A DNA stretch of 64,000 nt from Corynebacterium meridianum (GTDB lineage: Bacteria > Actinomycetota > Actinomycetes > Mycobacteriales > Mycobacteriaceae): NCBI RefSeq assembly GCF_016342265.1, contig NZ_JAEIOS010000013.1, forward strand, positions 186,001 to 250,000. Direction: 5' to 3'. The notes under the pieces are model-generated. The model was not told the DNA's origin. It ran no database searches and worked only from the letters and a program-made list of their open reading frames with translations. A program made the translations under genes and the position numbers. Positions 1-9,911 of this stretch are shown here, piece by piece (positions within the stretch are counted from its first letter, which is position 1; each line of letters begins with the position of its first letter).

Positions 1-2728
1 GTGCGTCCGGACGGCGCTCCGGGAGTTCGTACCAGGAAGTGGTGACCTCGGCGGGGAACTGCGGGCCGGCGGTGTAGGAGCCGAGGACAGGTACCTCGCG
101 GTAGTCGATCCCGAACGGGAGCTGCGCGACGGATCCGTTGACGCCCACGTCGCCGCGGATACCGCCACCCGAACCGGAGTCCTGGCCACCCGTGTCACCG
201 GAGGCGGTGTCCTCGTCGGTGGCGCCGGCGATGGAGCCGGCTCCCGCTGCGGCGGTGTCGACGCCCGCGGAGTTGATCGACGGCGGGACGTTGTTCGCGT
301 CGAAACCGCGGTTGTCCTCGCTCTCCAGGGACTCGCCGAGCGGCGTCCCGTCGACGGGGGTGAGGAAGCTGTCGTTCGTGTCCGATTCGATCAGGGCGTC
401 GTTCGCCAGTGCGCAGCTGTTGCCCGTGAGGGAGCGGAGGTTTCCGAGTCCGATCGAGTAGGCCGGGTACTGGGCGACGAAGCCCTTGCCGAGGGACAGC
501 ATCGAGAACACGACGACGAGGGCGGAGACGACCGCGAGCGGGGAGGCCGCCAGGCCGTCGAAACGGCGCAGACGACGCTGCTTCTCCGCCGCGTACTGCT
601 CGGCCCGGCCCTCGGCCGCGGCGCGGGCGGTGGCGACGTCCGAGACGAAGGACTGCACCGCGCCGAGTGCGAGCACGGCGAGCGCGATGAACAGCATCAC
701 CGTGGACGCCTCGATGTGCCGGTACTGGATCGTCTTGTCGAACCACGGGACACCGTAGCTGGAGACGTACCACCAGCCGTTCGTCCCCGACAGCGCGAAC
801 GCGAGAAGGAAGAGGATCGCGCCGATGAACAGGGTGCGGGAGCGGGCGCTCTTCAGTGCCATGTTCGACACCGCGATCGCGGCCAGTGCAGCCAACGCCG
901 CCCCGATACCGGCGTACACGCCGAAGTGGTGGGTCCACTTCGTCGGGGTGAACATCATGAAGAACATCGTTCCGAAGAACACGAGCATCAGGCGCATCGA
1001 CGGGCCCTTGGCGGAGCCGGGGACACGACCGTTGCGCAGCACACTCGCCAGCACCAGGGCGAGGCAGACGAAGAGCATGAGCACGGCGAAGCGGCGGGCG
1101 AAGGACCCGTCGACTGTCTGCTGCATGAGGGTCTCGTAGCGCACCCATTCGTCGTACCAGTTCAGTGACGGGCCCTTGGCGGAGCGCACCCGGATGGACT
1201 CGAGGACGGTTCCGAGGGTCTGGTCACCGAACACGGCGAGCAGGATCGCGGTCCCGGCAGCCAGGAACGGCGCCATCATCGCGGCGGCGGCATGGAGTGA
1301 AGCGCTTCTCGGGCTACCCGGTCCCGCGCCGAGAAGCGGCATCCTGCGCAGGCCGATGCGGATCATCCCGGAGAGCCCGGCGAGCAGCGCCGCGACGGCC
1401 ATGAGGCCGGTGGGGCCGGCGCCGAGGCACACCGTCGCGATGATCACGGCGACGGCTGCGGGCAGCAGCCTGGAGGTGGCGATGGCCCGCTCGATGGACA
1501 CCCAGGTCAACAGGGCGCCGACGGCGATGACCGGCTCGGGGCGCAGGCCGTTGTTGTAGACCATCCAGAAGCCCAGGAAGGAGAACGCCGCGGTCCAGTG
1601 TGCGACCCGGCGGTTGTTGATCTTGGATCCCAGGCGGGGAAGGACCTCGCGGGTGATGATCATCCACGTCAGCAGGCCCGCGATGAGCTCCGGCAGGCGC
1701 ATCCACACCGAGGCGGTGGAGACCTGCGCCATGAGGCCGAGCAGGTCGTAGTAGGGGGCACCGAACGGCGATTCGGGTACCCCGAACCAGCGGTAGTAGT
1801 TCGCCATGTAGCCGGAGTGGTCCGACACCCGCGCCATGGTGAGCAGGTACCCGTCATCCGACGTGTTGGCACCGAAGATGTACCACCAGACGAGCACACC
1901 CCCGACGATTCCGTCGAGGAGCCTCGGGCGGAACCAGCCGACGGGCAGGAAACGCCGGGCCCGACGACCGTCGAGAATGTCCATCCGGTGCAGCGTCCAC
2001 AGCGCGACCGCGAGCAGCACCAGGCCCGAGAACATCGTGACGTACTTCAGGGCGCTCGGCGCGGAGGTGAAGCGGGAGTTGATCTCGATGTGGGCCGACA
2101 GGCCCTGATCGATGAGTCCACGGGCTGCGGTCCCGTCGCCGTTCAGCTCCGTGTAGATGCCGGTCAGCTGGGGCCGCTGGTCACCGGTGACGGTACCGCT
2201 GTACTCCTCACCGTCCGGGCCTCGGGCACCGTTGATCCGGACCGTCGTCTCCTCCTCCGTGGAGGAGACGTGGAGCACGGCATCCCGGGGGAGTGCCTCG
2301 AGCTGTTCGGTGTCGAGTTCGAAGGGAACCTGGTTGCGGACGATGACGTCGAGACCCGTGGGGGTGAGTCGGACGAACAGTCCGCGCGTGGTCGCGTCCT
2401 CACTGTCGGCGGGCAGGGTGCCGAGGACGGTCGACTGGTTCTCGCGCAGTTCCGTGAGTGCGGACACCGGGATGTCGATGTCGACTGACTGGGGCACATA
2501 GCTGATCAACGGCGCGTTGACGCTGTTCAGGGAGTCGTTCTGTGGCCAGTCGAAGGAGGACTGGGTCTGGGAGACCGGCATGAACGGCGTGAGCACGAAC
2601 ATGAGGAAACCCAGGACACCACTGACTATGGCGAGGTTGAGCAACCGTCTCGACGCGGTGGGCGGGGTATTAACGGCTGTTGCTGACACAGCAGATGATT
2701 CTACGTCAGAGCTTTCCCCGGGTTTCAT
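1..2728 (-). CDS. emb: Arabinosyltransferase Emb, 3' end cut by window edge
   Basis: Membrane GT-C glycosyltransferase that extends the arabinan of cell-wall arabinogalactan from decaprenyl-phospho-arabinose; the family is the ethambutol target. About 909 N-terminal residues are visible and the C-terminal carbohydrate-binding part lies outside the window. Reading from ATG 2728 there is one N-terminal membrane segment, a large extracytoplasmic domain, then many membrane helices. The Emb signature with the acidic pair NTSDDGYLLTMAR is present and is followed by YYRWFGVPESPFG. The ATG overlaps the aftA stop by 4 nt (ATGA), so the two are translationally coupled. Corynebacteria usually have a single Emb in place of mycobacterial EmbA/B/C, and only one is seen here. 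Confidence 0.93.
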   Translation of the reverse strand, partial: MKPGESSDVESSAVSATAVNTPPTASRRLLNLAIVSGVLGFLMFVLTPFMPVSQTQSSFDWPQNDSLNSVNAPLISYVPQSVDIDIPVSALTELRENQSTVLGTLPADSEDATTRGLFVRLTPTGLDVIVRNQVPFELDTEQLEALPRDAVLHVSSTEEETTVRINGARGPDGEEYSGTVTGDQRPQLTGIYTELNGDGTAARGLIDQGLSAHIEINSRFTSAPSALKYVTMFSGLVLLAVALWTLHRMDILDGRRARRFLPVGWFRPRLLDGIVGGVLVWWYIFGANTSDDGYLLTMARVSDHSGYMANYYRWFGVPESPFGAPYYDLLGLMAQVSTASVWMRLPELIAGLLTWMIITREVLPRLGSKINNRRVAHWTAAFSFLGFWMVYNNGLRPEPVIAVGALLTWVSIERAIATSRLLPAAVAVIIATVCLGAGPTGLMAVAALLAGLSGMIRIGLRRMPLLGAGPGSPRSASLHAAAAMMAPFLAAGTAILLAVFGDQTLGTVLESIRVRSAKGPSLNWYDEWVRYETLMQQTVDGSFARRFAVLMLFVCLALVLASVLRNGRVPGSAKGPSMRLMLVFFGTMFFMMFTPTKWTHHFGVYAGIGAALAALAAIAVSNMALKSARSRTLFIGAILFLLAFALSGTNGWWYVSSYGVPWFDKTIQYRHIEASTVMLFIALAVLALGAVQSFVSDVATARAAAEGRAEQYAAEKQRRLRRFDGLAASPLAVVSALVVVFSMLSLGKGFVAQYPAYSIGLGNLRSLTGNSCALANDALIESDTNDSFLTPVDGTPLGESLESEDNRGFDANNVPPSINSAGVDTAAAGAGSIAGATDEDTASGDTGGQDSGSGGGIRGDVGVNGSVAQLPFGIDYREVPVLGSYTAGPQFPAEVTTSWYELPERRPDA

Positions 2729-4890
2729 CGGCTGCGGGTCACCACCACGAAGGGACCCACCTGTTCGACGTCCCAGGGGGAGCCGTCCCCGGTGAACGAT
2801 GCGGGGTTGAACCAGACGCCACGGAACCGGACGTTCGGGTTGTTGGGGTAGATGTCCTCGGCGATGTCGTACTTCCAGCCTTCCTGCCGGTCCCCGGCGT
2901 CACCCCGCAGGATGAATACGTCGGGCGGGGTGAAGGGGGAATCCTCGAGCGCGGCGATGAAATCCCGCGGCTCGGCGAGCACGTTCCACGAGGCGGTCGC
3001 CCACTGTTCGATCTCCCGGTTGCGGAGATCGAACTCACCGAGCGGATTGGCGTAGTGGCTGGTGAAGGCCTGGAAACCCCGGTAGGGGTGGTAGGACATG
3101 AAGTTGTGTTCGTCGGTGAGGACGACGGTGTCACGGGGGATGTTGCCCCTGCCGCGGATCAGTTCATCGATCTCCCCGTACCAGACACCCGAGTCCGGCG
3201 GGTAGAGGTCCGCGCGGACCCCGTCACCGTCGGTGTCGGTGTACGCCAGGTCGATGGCGTTGTGGTTGCGTTGCGGGATCGTCTGCGCGTACGCGACACC
3301 CGCGATGAGCAGCAGCGTCACCATGACGAGCGTGACGTTGCGTCCCGTGCGCGCCGAGATTTGGTGGGGATAGAGGGCGTCCGGCCCCAGCAGCCGGATC
3401 TCCGCTATGGCGAAGACACCCGCGGTGGCCAGTTGCAGGGTGACGACGGCATCCATCCGGAACCCGAGCAGGGTGTTTCCGGCGAGGGTCGCGATCATCG
3501 ACGCCACGATCCAGCCGTAGAACACGACCAGTGATATGCCCATGGAACGGACATCGCGGTCCACCGCCCGGACGACGAGGAAGATCATGCCCAGCAGGCA
3601 GAGGGCCCCGGCCGCGGAGAAGGAGAGCATCGGCATCGGGACCTGGGTGCCGTTGTACGGCAGGTAGTGCATCGCCGTCGCGCCGGAGTGCGGCTCGCCG
3701 CTGATGATCGCGAGCAGGTACGGCCCCCACACCACCGATGCGATGGCCATGGAGCAGACACCGATGAGGACCATGCGCAGCAGCGGGAGCCAGGACCGGT
3801 CGACGACCGCTGCGAACACACCTGAGACGGTGACCACGGACAGCGCGATGACCGCCGTGTAGAGGGTGTAGATCGATGCCGAGGCACCGAGGTAGATGAT
3901 CATCCCGGCCATCGCGAGCCGACTCCCGTCGAGCGCACGGCGTACCAGGACGGTGGCGGCGGGAACGCCTAGGGCGACGATCGCCGCGTACGGTTCCTCC
4001 GGGGAGACCACGAGGACGAGGCAGATGCTGGTCAGCCCGATGCCCGTGGCTACGGAGAGTGATCCGCTGAGACGCTGCCAGGTGGGAACCACCATCGACG
4101 CGGCGGCGGCCAGGGACACCAGGGCCCAGGGCTGGAACGCCGCCCAGCCCGCCATTCCGAGCAGGTTGGCGAAGCGACCACCGAACCAGAACCAGGCCCC
4201 CGGATAGTAGGAGGGCATGTCGATGTAGTTCATGTCGCTCAGCGCCGGTGAGTCGGTCAACCGGGTGAGGAACTGGGTGCGGAACCCCTGGTCGACGGTG
4301 ATGCCGTCGAGGTAGAGGCGGGTCGCGGACAGTGGGAGCGCGAGTGCGGTGACCACGAGTGCCGCGGGAGACAGATAGCAGACCACGTAGGTCAGCCACA
4401 CGCGCCACCGGGGTCGCGTGGGGGTCAGGCGTTCGCTGTCGGGGAACTCGGCCACGGGGGGATCGGATTCCTCCGCGGCATCCCGGGTGGTTTCCGGGGC
4501 GATTGCGGCACCCGGCCCCCGGGCGAGGGACCGGACCCCGTCGGTCTCCGATCCGCGGCGCCGGCGGTCATGGTGCTCGTCGCGCAGCCACAGGAAGATG
4601 AGGCTGATCACCAGCAGGAGGACCACCACGGTACCGGCGGTGGACAGGGCCCTGGAGACCAGGGAACCGCCGAACGCGGGGAGACTGGTCATCTTCAGGA
4701 TGAACCAGCAGATCAGCGTCAGTGTGCCGCCGCCGATGCCGGCCGCGGCGATCGCGAGGACGGTGGCCCGACCTCCGAGGGCATCCGAGGTGAAGTCCGC
4801 GCCCCCCGCCGGGGCGGTCGGGCCGAAGAACACCCTTTTGCGTGTCGTCCGGGCGGGTACGGCAGTGAAGCCATCCGTCGCGTGTGTCAT
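2725..4890 (-). CDS. aftA: Galactan 5-O-arabinofuranosyltransferase AftA
   Basis: Adds the first arabinofuranose residues to the galactan chain, priming it for Emb. The 721 residues fit the family: a cytoplasmic N-terminal stretch, about eleven membrane helices between residues 50 and 500, and a C-terminal extracytoplasmic domain ending in VVTRSR. The conserved loop after the second helix reads GITVDQGFRTQF and carries the Asp expected in this GT-C family. A GGGAG ribosome site precedes ATG 4890. It sits between dprE2 and emb in the classical dprE1-dprE2-aftA-emb order and overlaps emb by 4 nt. Call rests on order, topology and motif. Confidence 0.9.
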   Translation of the reverse strand: MTHATDGFTAVPARTTRKRVFFGPTAPAGGADFTSDALGGRATVLAIAAAGIGGGTLTLICWFILKMTSLPAFGGSLVSRALSTAGTVVVLLLVISLIFLWLRDEHHDRRRRGSETDGVRSLARGPGAAIAPETTRDAAEESDPPVAEFPDSERLTPTRPRWRVWLTYVVCYLSPAALVVTALALPLSATRLYLDGITVDQGFRTQFLTRLTDSPALSDMNYIDMPSYYPGAWFWFGGRFANLLGMAGWAAFQPWALVSLAAAASMVVPTWQRLSGSLSVATGIGLTSICLVLVVSPEEPYAAIVALGVPAATVLVRRALDGSRLAMAGMIIYLGASASIYTLYTAVIALSVVTVSGVFAAVVDRSWLPLLRMVLIGVCSMAIASVVWGPYLLAIISGEPHSGATAMHYLPYNGTQVPMPMLSFSAAGALCLLGMIFLVVRAVDRDVRSMGISLVVFYGWIVASMIATLAGNTLLGFRMDAVVTLQLATAGVFAIAEIRLLGPDALYPHQISARTGRNVTLVMVTLLLIAGVAYAQTIPQRNHNAIDLAYTDTDGDGVRADLYPPDSGVWYGEIDELIRGRGNIPRDTVVLTDEHNFMSYHPYRGFQAFTSHYANPLGEFDLRNREIEQWATASWNVLAEPRDFIAALEDSPFTPPDVFILRGDAGDRQEGWKYDIAEDIYPNNPNVRFRGVWFNPASFTGDGSPWDVEQVGPFVVVTRSR

Positions 4891-4959
4891 GTGTCCAAGT
4901 CTCCCACACCCGGCCCGGACACGGCGGTCACGGACCCGGTGCGGGAGGCGTCGAGCGGG

Positions 4960-5721
4960 TCAGAACGGGAGCTTGCGGAAGATCGCCCGCGGGATGTGGT
5001 TGAACACCATCATCACGTACCTGAACAGCGGGTGGACCCAGACGGTGTCCTTGCCGGCATCGACCGCCGAGACGACCGCTTCGGCGACCTGCGAGCGGTC
5101 CACGGTGAGTGGAGCCTCCTCGACGTCCGCGCTCATCCGGGTCCGGACCTGGCCGGGGCGGACCACGAGCACCTTCGCCCCGGAGCCACGCAGAGCTTCG
5201 CCGAGCTGGCTGTAGAAACCGTCGAATCCGGCCTTGGTGGAACCGTAGACGAAGTTGGAGCGCCGCACCTTCATTCCGGCGACGGAGCTCAGTGCGACGA
5301 TCGTGCCGTGGCCCTGCGCCTCGAAACGCTGGCCGAGCAGCACGCCGACGGAGACGGCACCGGTGTAGTTGACCTGGGCGGCGTCGACGGCCTTGGCCTG
5401 GTTCCGCCACAGTTCCTCGTTGTCACCGAGGGTGCCGAAGGCGACGATGGCGATGTCGACGTCACCTTCGGAGAACGCTTCCTCGATGACGGCGGGATGG
5501 CCGTCGAAGTCGGTCGCGTCGAAGTCGATGACGCGGATCTCGCTGGCTCCGGCGCGTTCGAGCTGCGCCTTCGCCTCCTCGAGGTGCGGGGAGTTCTCCC
5601 GCGCGGCGAGGGTGACCGCGGCTGGGCCGGCGGCGAGGAACTCGGAGGCGATGGCGACGCCGATCTCCGAGGTGCCGCCGAGCAGCAGGATGTTCTGGGC
5701 CTTGCCCACAGCATTGAGCAT
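4960..5721 (-). CDS. dprE2: Decaprenylphospho-2-keto-erythro-pentose reductase DprE2
   Basis: Short-chain dehydrogenase that performs the second half of the epimerisation of decaprenyl-phospho-ribose to decaprenyl-phospho-arabinose with NAD(P)H. 253 residues: Rossmann motif [12 protein letters not shown] at about residue 10, catalytic Ser in ALSSVAG, YxxxK as YGSTK, and a hydrophobic C-terminus typical of this membrane-associated enzyme. ATG 5721 is preceded by AGGAAG. A longer in-frame reading exists upstream but overlaps the end of dprE1 and is not needed. The gene begins 41 nt after dprE1. Confidence 0.94.
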   Translation of the reverse strand: MLNAVGKAQNILLLGGTSEIGVAIASEFLAAGPAAVTLAARENSPHLEEAKAQLERAGASEIRVIDFDATDFDGHPAVIEEAFSEGDVDIAIVAFGTLGDNEELWRNQAKAVDAAQVNYTGAVSVGVLLGQRFEAQGHGTIVALSSVAGMKVRRSNFVYGSTKAGFDGFYSQLGEALRGSGAKVLVVRPGQVRTRMSADVEEAPLTVDRSQVAEAVVSAVDAGKDTVWVHPLFRYVMMVFNHIPRAIFRKLPF

Positions 5722-5762
5722 GTCGTGTTCTACTTCCTGATCGTTGTCGTGTGGGGGTCGGT

Positions 5763-7229
5763 CTAGTGCAGCTCGAGGCGGCGGGACAGATCCGACGCGA
5801 AGACCCCGTTCGGGTCGATCGCGTTTCGGGTGTCCAGCCAGGACTGCATCTGCGGGTACATACTGTGGAAGTTCTCCGCGGAGGTCCGCGACTCCTTGGC
5901 CAGGTAGAGGCGGCCACCGAACTCCATGACGCGGCGGTCCAGTTCGTCGAGGAAGTGACCCAGGCCCGGTTTGATGGGGAAGTCCACGCACACGTTCCAG
6001 CCCGGCATCGGGTAGGACAGCGGGGCACGGTTGCCCTCGCCGAACAGCTTGAATACGTTCAGTGCGGAGTAGTGGCCCGAGGACTGGATGTCCCGGATGA
6101 TGTCCTTGAACGGTTCGACGGCCTCGCGCGGCACGACGAACTGGTACTGGAGGAAGCCCTTGGGACCGTAGCCGCGGTTCCACTCACCGATCAGGTCGAG
6201 CGGCTGGTAGAACTGCGTCAGGTTCTGTACCTGGTTGCGGTAGGTGCCCGACTTCAGCCACCACAGCTCGCCGACGGCGATCATGGACAGCTTGTTCATG
6301 GTGAACGACGGGAAGATGTCCGGCACCGTCACCAGCTGCGGGGCGTTGAACTTCAGCGGATCCTTCGCAAGTTTCGGCGCGAGTTCCTCGAGCTGCGCGA
6401 GCGTGGCCAGGGAGCCGCGTGAGATCGCGGCGCGGCCGAGCTTCGGTGGAGCCGAGATCGCGTCGAACCATGCGGATGAGTAGGTGTAGTTCTTCTCCGA
6501 GCCGTCCGAGTGGAACTCGATCGTCTCGCCGAGGCTGTGGGTCATGTCGCCGTCGGCGATGAAGTACGCGGTCTCGGTGCGGGTCATCCTGATCCGGGCG
6601 CGGACGATGATGCCGGTCAGGCCCATGCCGCCGACCGTCGCCCAGAACAGGGAACCGTCCGGGTCATCGGCGGAGCCCTCGGGTTCCAGGTGGAGGATCC
6701 GGCCGTCGGCCACGAGCAGCTCCATCGAGACGACGTGGTCGCCGAAGGACCCCGCGGAGTGGTGGTTCTTGCCGTGGATGTCCGGTCCGATCGCACCGCC
6801 GATGGTGACCTGGCGGGTGCCCGGGAGGACGGGTACCCACAGGCCGTAGGGCAGTGCGGCCTTCATCAGCTGGTCGAGGGTGACACCGCCGTCGACGTCC
6901 ACGATGGCGGAGGCCGAATCGATGGAGTGGATCCGGTTCAGCGGCGTCATGTCGACGACCAGGCCACCGGCGTTCTGGGCCGGATCGCCGTAGGAGCGGC
7001 CCATGCCGCGGGCGATCACGCCACGCCGAAGGTGGGCGGGCTTGCTGTCGTTCTGTTCGGCGACCAGCTGCACTGCCTTGACGATCGTGTCGAGGTCTTC
7101 CGTGGACAGGACCTCGGCGGTCGTGGGGGCCGTACGACCCCAGCCGGTCAGTTTCTTGGCTTCTGTGTTCAGGGCCCCGGAGGCACCGCTCGAAGCAACG
7201 GTGCTGGACGCGCCCTTATCGCTCGTCAT
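5763..7229 (-). CDS. dprE1: Decaprenylphosphoryl-D-ribose oxidase DprE1
   Basis: FAD-dependent oxidase that oxidises the C2 hydroxyl of decaprenyl-phospho-ribose; with DprE2 it supplies the only arabinose donor for arabinogalactan. 488 residues. The FAD-binding part shows RGMGRSYGD and the [13 protein letters not shown] stretch; the substrate domain shows the WNVCVDFP motif. The Cys in that motif (about residue 414, codon 5988-5990) corresponds to the cysteine attacked by benzothiazinones in mycobacteria and is retained. First gene of the dprE1-dprE2-aftA-emb run. A TAGCGT hexamer lies 9 nt upstream of the ATG. Confidence 0.95.
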   Translation of the reverse strand: MTSDKGASSTVASSGASGALNTEAKKLTGWGRTAPTTAEVLSTEDLDTIVKAVQLVAEQNDSKPAHLRRGVIARGMGRSYGDPAQNAGGLVVDMTPLNRIHSIDSASAIVDVDGGVTLDQLMKAALPYGLWVPVLPGTRQVTIGGAIGPDIHGKNHHSAGSFGDHVVSMELLVADGRILHLEPEGSADDPDGSLFWATVGGMGLTGIIVRARIRMTRTETAYFIADGDMTHSLGETIEFHSDGSEKNYTYSSAWFDAISAPPKLGRAAISRGSLATLAQLEELAPKLAKDPLKFNAPQLVTVPDIFPSFTMNKLSMIAVGELWWLKSGTYRNQVQNLTQFYQPLDLIGEWNRGYGPKGFLQYQFVVPREAVEPFKDIIRDIQSSGHYSALNVFKLFGEGNRAPLSYPMPGWNVCVDFPIKPGLGHFLDELDRRVMEFGGRLYLAKESRTSAENFHSMYPQMQSWLDTRNAIDPNGVFASDLSRRLELH

Positions 7230-7432
7230 CGATTGTCCACGCTACCCCCAGAACCGGCCGGGTGGGGATGAATCGGACCCGATCGGGCGCTTTTACAGGA
7301 AGAAATCAGCGTGTGATTTCCCACAATCCCACATGTGGGCGTGAGGCCCTGCGGGAAACCACCGGGAAAGAGCGACGGCCGATCGTGTCCCGTGACGGGT
7401 GGCACGACCGGCACGGTGGGCGGATCCGGGTG

Positions 7433-7672
7433 CTACAGGTCCATCATCTGACGGATCTCCGCGGGTAGCTCCCCCTGGGAGGTGATCTCCGGTCCGTCGT
7501 ACTCCCGCAGGATCTCGTAGACCCGCACCCTGTCGATGCTGTCCAGAAGCGGTAGTTCCTGCGCCATCAGCATCGTCATGTGCTGATTCAACGGCAGCTG
7601 GGTACGCTCCGCGGCGATATGCCCCGGTGCTTCCCCGGAGTTGCGATCCTGGCCCTTGAACAGTCCGAACAT
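7433..7672 (-). CDS. Small conserved protein of unknown function, 79 aa
   Basis: I do not recognise the family. From ATG 7672 the protein starts MFGLFKGQDR and continues as a soluble, mildly acidic, helix-rich chain ending LPAEIRQMMDL, with no signal peptide or membrane segment. The start was chosen because TAGACT (7680-7685 on the other strand) lies exactly 7 nt upstream, giving a leaderless transcript; a longer in-frame extension would run across that promoter. It is divergent from the gene at 7737, and the two promoters face each other over about 64 bp. Confidence 0.6.
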   Translation of the reverse strand: MFGLFKGQDRNSGEAPGHIAAERTQLPLNQHMTMLMAQELPLLDSIDRVRVYEILREYDGPEITSQGELPAEIRQMMDL

Positions 7673-7736
7673 GCGCCCGAGTCTAGCCAACGCGGGCCAC
7701 CGTCCGTACCCCGACCACCCCGGTAGGCTGCGGGGC

Positions 7737-8204
7737 ATGGCAGCACCACGCACAGAATCGCGGGCCGGGATCGTCGCCGATCTGCCACTCGCCGTCGCGG
7801 GTGGCGTCGTCACCGCGATGCCCGACCACATCTACCACCTACTGATCCGCTGGGGCGTCGACGTCGTGGTCGTCGCCGCAGCCGGGGCAACCACCGCAGC
7901 GCTCACCGACACCGTGCCCCGCGCCCCGGTGAAGGAACCCGACGGCGGTGGGGGCACACCCGTCGAAATGCGGGGCGACGCTCCCCGCCCGGTCCACCCG
8001 ACTGTGCTCGTCATCGGACTCGCTCTCCTCGGCACGAGTTTCTACGTGGACGCCCGCATCACACGAGTACTCGTCGGTTGGCTCCGTTCCCGGGGCGTCA
8101 CCCGGCCCCACACGGTGCTCGGGGTGTGCACCGTGCCGGTCCTGCTCGGGGTCCGCGCACTGGAGAAGACCACGGAATCACCGGATGGGACAATGAAGCG
8201 GTGA
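7737..8204 (+). CDS. Two-helix membrane protein of unknown function
   Basis: 155 residues with two hydrophobic stretches (about residues 40-60 and 85-110) separated by a charged Gly/Pro-rich linker, suggesting a small inner-membrane protein. No family recognised. ATG 7737 is supported by TAGGCT at 7724-7729, 7 nt upstream. Its TGA overlaps the GTG of the next gene (GTGA), so the two are probably translated together. Confidence 0.6.
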   Translation: MAAPRTESRAGIVADLPLAVAGGVVTAMPDHIYHLLIRWGVDVVVVAAAGATTAALTDTVPRAPVKEPDGGGGTPVEMRGDAPRPVHPTVLVIGLALLGTSFYVDARITRVLVGWLRSRGVTRPHTVLGVCTVPVLLGVRALEKTTESPDGTMKR

Positions 8205-8866
8205 CCGACACGCTGAACACCACGACCACCGGTGGCGCCGCGGATCCCGCGCACCACCCCACGATCGCCGTCCTCGACGCCTCGGACCCGACCCTCCGCA
8301 CGGTCTGGCACGTGCAGACGGACCCGAACTCGGCGACCGGCCGCTACAGCGGGGCCTGGATCGTCGGGGAGACCCCCACCGACGGTGGTACGCCCGATTC
8401 GGAACCGGATCCGGAGGGGGCGGACGCCGGGACGCCGGGAACCGGGTCCGTCGACCCCGCGTCCGTCCTCGAGTCACTCCTGCGTGGCACCGTAGTGCTG
8501 GCCGTCGGCGACACCGACCCGGACACCGTGGCCGGTGCCGACAGCCGCGCCGGAACGACGACACTCGCCGCGATCCACGCCGCCCTCACCCGTGCCGCAG
8601 ACGAGATCCGCGCCGCCGCGAAAAAGGCGCACGAGGAGAATCCCCACCTCACCGTTCCCCGGCTGCCGGCCGTCACGTTGCCCGACGACGGGCCCGACAG
8701 CGGCGCAGCATTCCACGGTGAGGAGATCGCCCGCGCCGCATGGTGCACGGCACAGGCCGCGGGTGAACTGGTGGAACAGTGGTTCGCGGTCGAATCCCAG
8801 CGCCGGAGTCGCGCCCACCTGAAGGAGACCTTCGGCCCGGACGTCCGGCCCCTGCCGTTGGGCTGA
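8201..8866 (+). CDS. Conserved hypothetical protein, 221 aa
   Basis: Soluble protein starting at GTG 8201, coupled by a 4-nt overlap to the membrane protein upstream. The N-terminal half contains a low-complexity acidic Gly/Pro/Asp stretch (about residues 55-85); the C-terminal half is helical with an Ala-rich segment, RAAWCTAQAAGELVEQW, and ends DVRPLPLG. No catalytic motif or family is evident. A 262-residue reading from an earlier start would overlap the upstream gene in another frame, so the GTG is preferred. Confidence 0.6.
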   Translation: MTDTLNTTTTGGAADPAHHPTIAVLDASDPTLRTVWHVQTDPNSATGRYSGAWIVGETPTDGGTPDSEPDPEGADAGTPGTGSVDPASVLESLLRGTVVLAVGDTDPDTVAGADSRAGTTTLAAIHAALTRAADEIRAAAKKAHEENPHLTVPRLPAVTLPDDGPDSGAAFHGEEIARAAWCTAQAAGELVEQWFAVESQRRSRAHLKETFGPDVRPLPLG

Positions 8867-8952
8867 CGCCGTCCCGGCCGGGCCCCCGCGACAGGATAGG
8901 CGGTCCTCTACCTCGACGGCACGGACCGCTTCAGCTGGCTACGCTGGGGGCC

Positions 8953-9900
8953 ATGCCCACCGATCCAGCCCGTGGAAACGTCATCGAGCTCGCGCCCCGC
9001 CGCGACGCCCGTGCGTCCGCAGGCGGACCGGACCGCAACCGGGAGCCCCGCACGCTCATCATCCGGGCGACCCTGTGGTGCGCGGACCGGGAGATCCACA
9101 GACAGGTGGGCCTGAACGACGCGATGTCCCTGACGGAACTCCACCGTGTCCTGAGCATCTGCTTCGGGTTCCACGGTCACGGCGCCGGTGCCCCCTGGTC
9201 CTTCACCTCCGGGACCCAGACCTTCCGGACCGACGGATGTGTCCACGACGTTCTCTCCCGACCGGGCGACATCGCCATCTACACCTGGGGACTGTGGCGC
9301 ATGTTCGTCGAGGTCATCGAGTCCTATCCCCGTGACCGGGGAACACCGCGCGCGCTATGCATCGGCGGTTCCGGGAGTCTGCGGCCCGGCGGGACGGGGC
9401 CCGTCGACTTCGAGCCGGCGGACATCAACGCCGAACTCACCGGCAAAGAGACCATCGCCTCCACCCTCGCCCTGGTCGACGAGGATGTCGCGGACCTGAT
9501 CAACCGTTCCCGCATCTTCGACTTCATCCCGCTGCTCCAGGCACTGGACCTCGCCCGCCCGGTGCAGCTCACCGGACAGGCGCGCACCGTTCTGGACGGG
9601 CTTCCCCGGGAACGGGAGCCCGAGGCCCGCGACGCGTTCCTGGTCACGGTGCTCGCCCTGTCCTCCCTCGTCGACGCCGGGTTGGCGGACAACGTCATCG
9701 AGGCAACCATGGCCGAGATCGGCTGGGTGGACGATGACGACGGTGCCCTCACCGCCGACCGGACCCGTGATCTGTGCGCCGGGTCCCTGCACGCGCTCGC
9801 CGGGGTGGGCGGGTTCGGTGCGGATGCCCTACCGCCCGTGGAACGGCTGGACCTGTACCGTTATCTGCTGCGCGCTGACCCGCCGCGGTCGAGCGGGTAG
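8953..9900 (+). CDS. pRiA4b ORF-3-like domain protein
   Basis: 315 residues. Residues about 32-130 resemble the plasmid pRiA4b ORF-3 / IS1096 TnpR-like domain: a beta strand IIRATLW, then a helix MSLTELHRVLSICFGF, then a His/Gly-rich loop and a Trp-Ser-Phe segment. The rest is an acidic helical domain of unknown role. Despite its name origin this family is common as a chromosomal gene and nothing here shows a mobile element. ATG 8953 has TACGCT at 8940-8945, 7 nt upstream. The last codons include the stop TAG that also begins the hexamer of the next gene. Confidence 0.55.
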   Translation: MPTDPARGNVIELAPRRDARASAGGPDRNREPRTLIIRATLWCADREIHRQVGLNDAMSLTELHRVLSICFGFHGHGAGAPWSFTSGTQTFRTDGCVHDVLSRPGDIAIYTWGLWRMFVEVIESYPRDRGTPRALCIGGSGSLRPGGTGPVDFEPADINAELTGKETIASTLALVDEDVADLINRSRIFDFIPLLQALDLARPVQLTGQARTVLDGLPREREPEARDAFLVTVLALSSLVDAGLADNVIEATMAEIGWVDDDDGALTADRTRDLCAGSLHALAGVGGFGADALPPVERLDLYRYLLRADPPRSSG

Positions 9901-9911
9901 CATCACCTGGC

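Noticed and set aside
195..1148. Long minus-strand frame overlapping emb
   Set aside because: Arg/Pro-rich product in another frame of emb; the Emb frame carries the family motifs.
8953..9900. pRiA4b ORF-3-like gene as evidence of an insertion element
   Set aside because: No transposase, terminal inverted repeats or target duplication nearby; the family is common in chromosomes.
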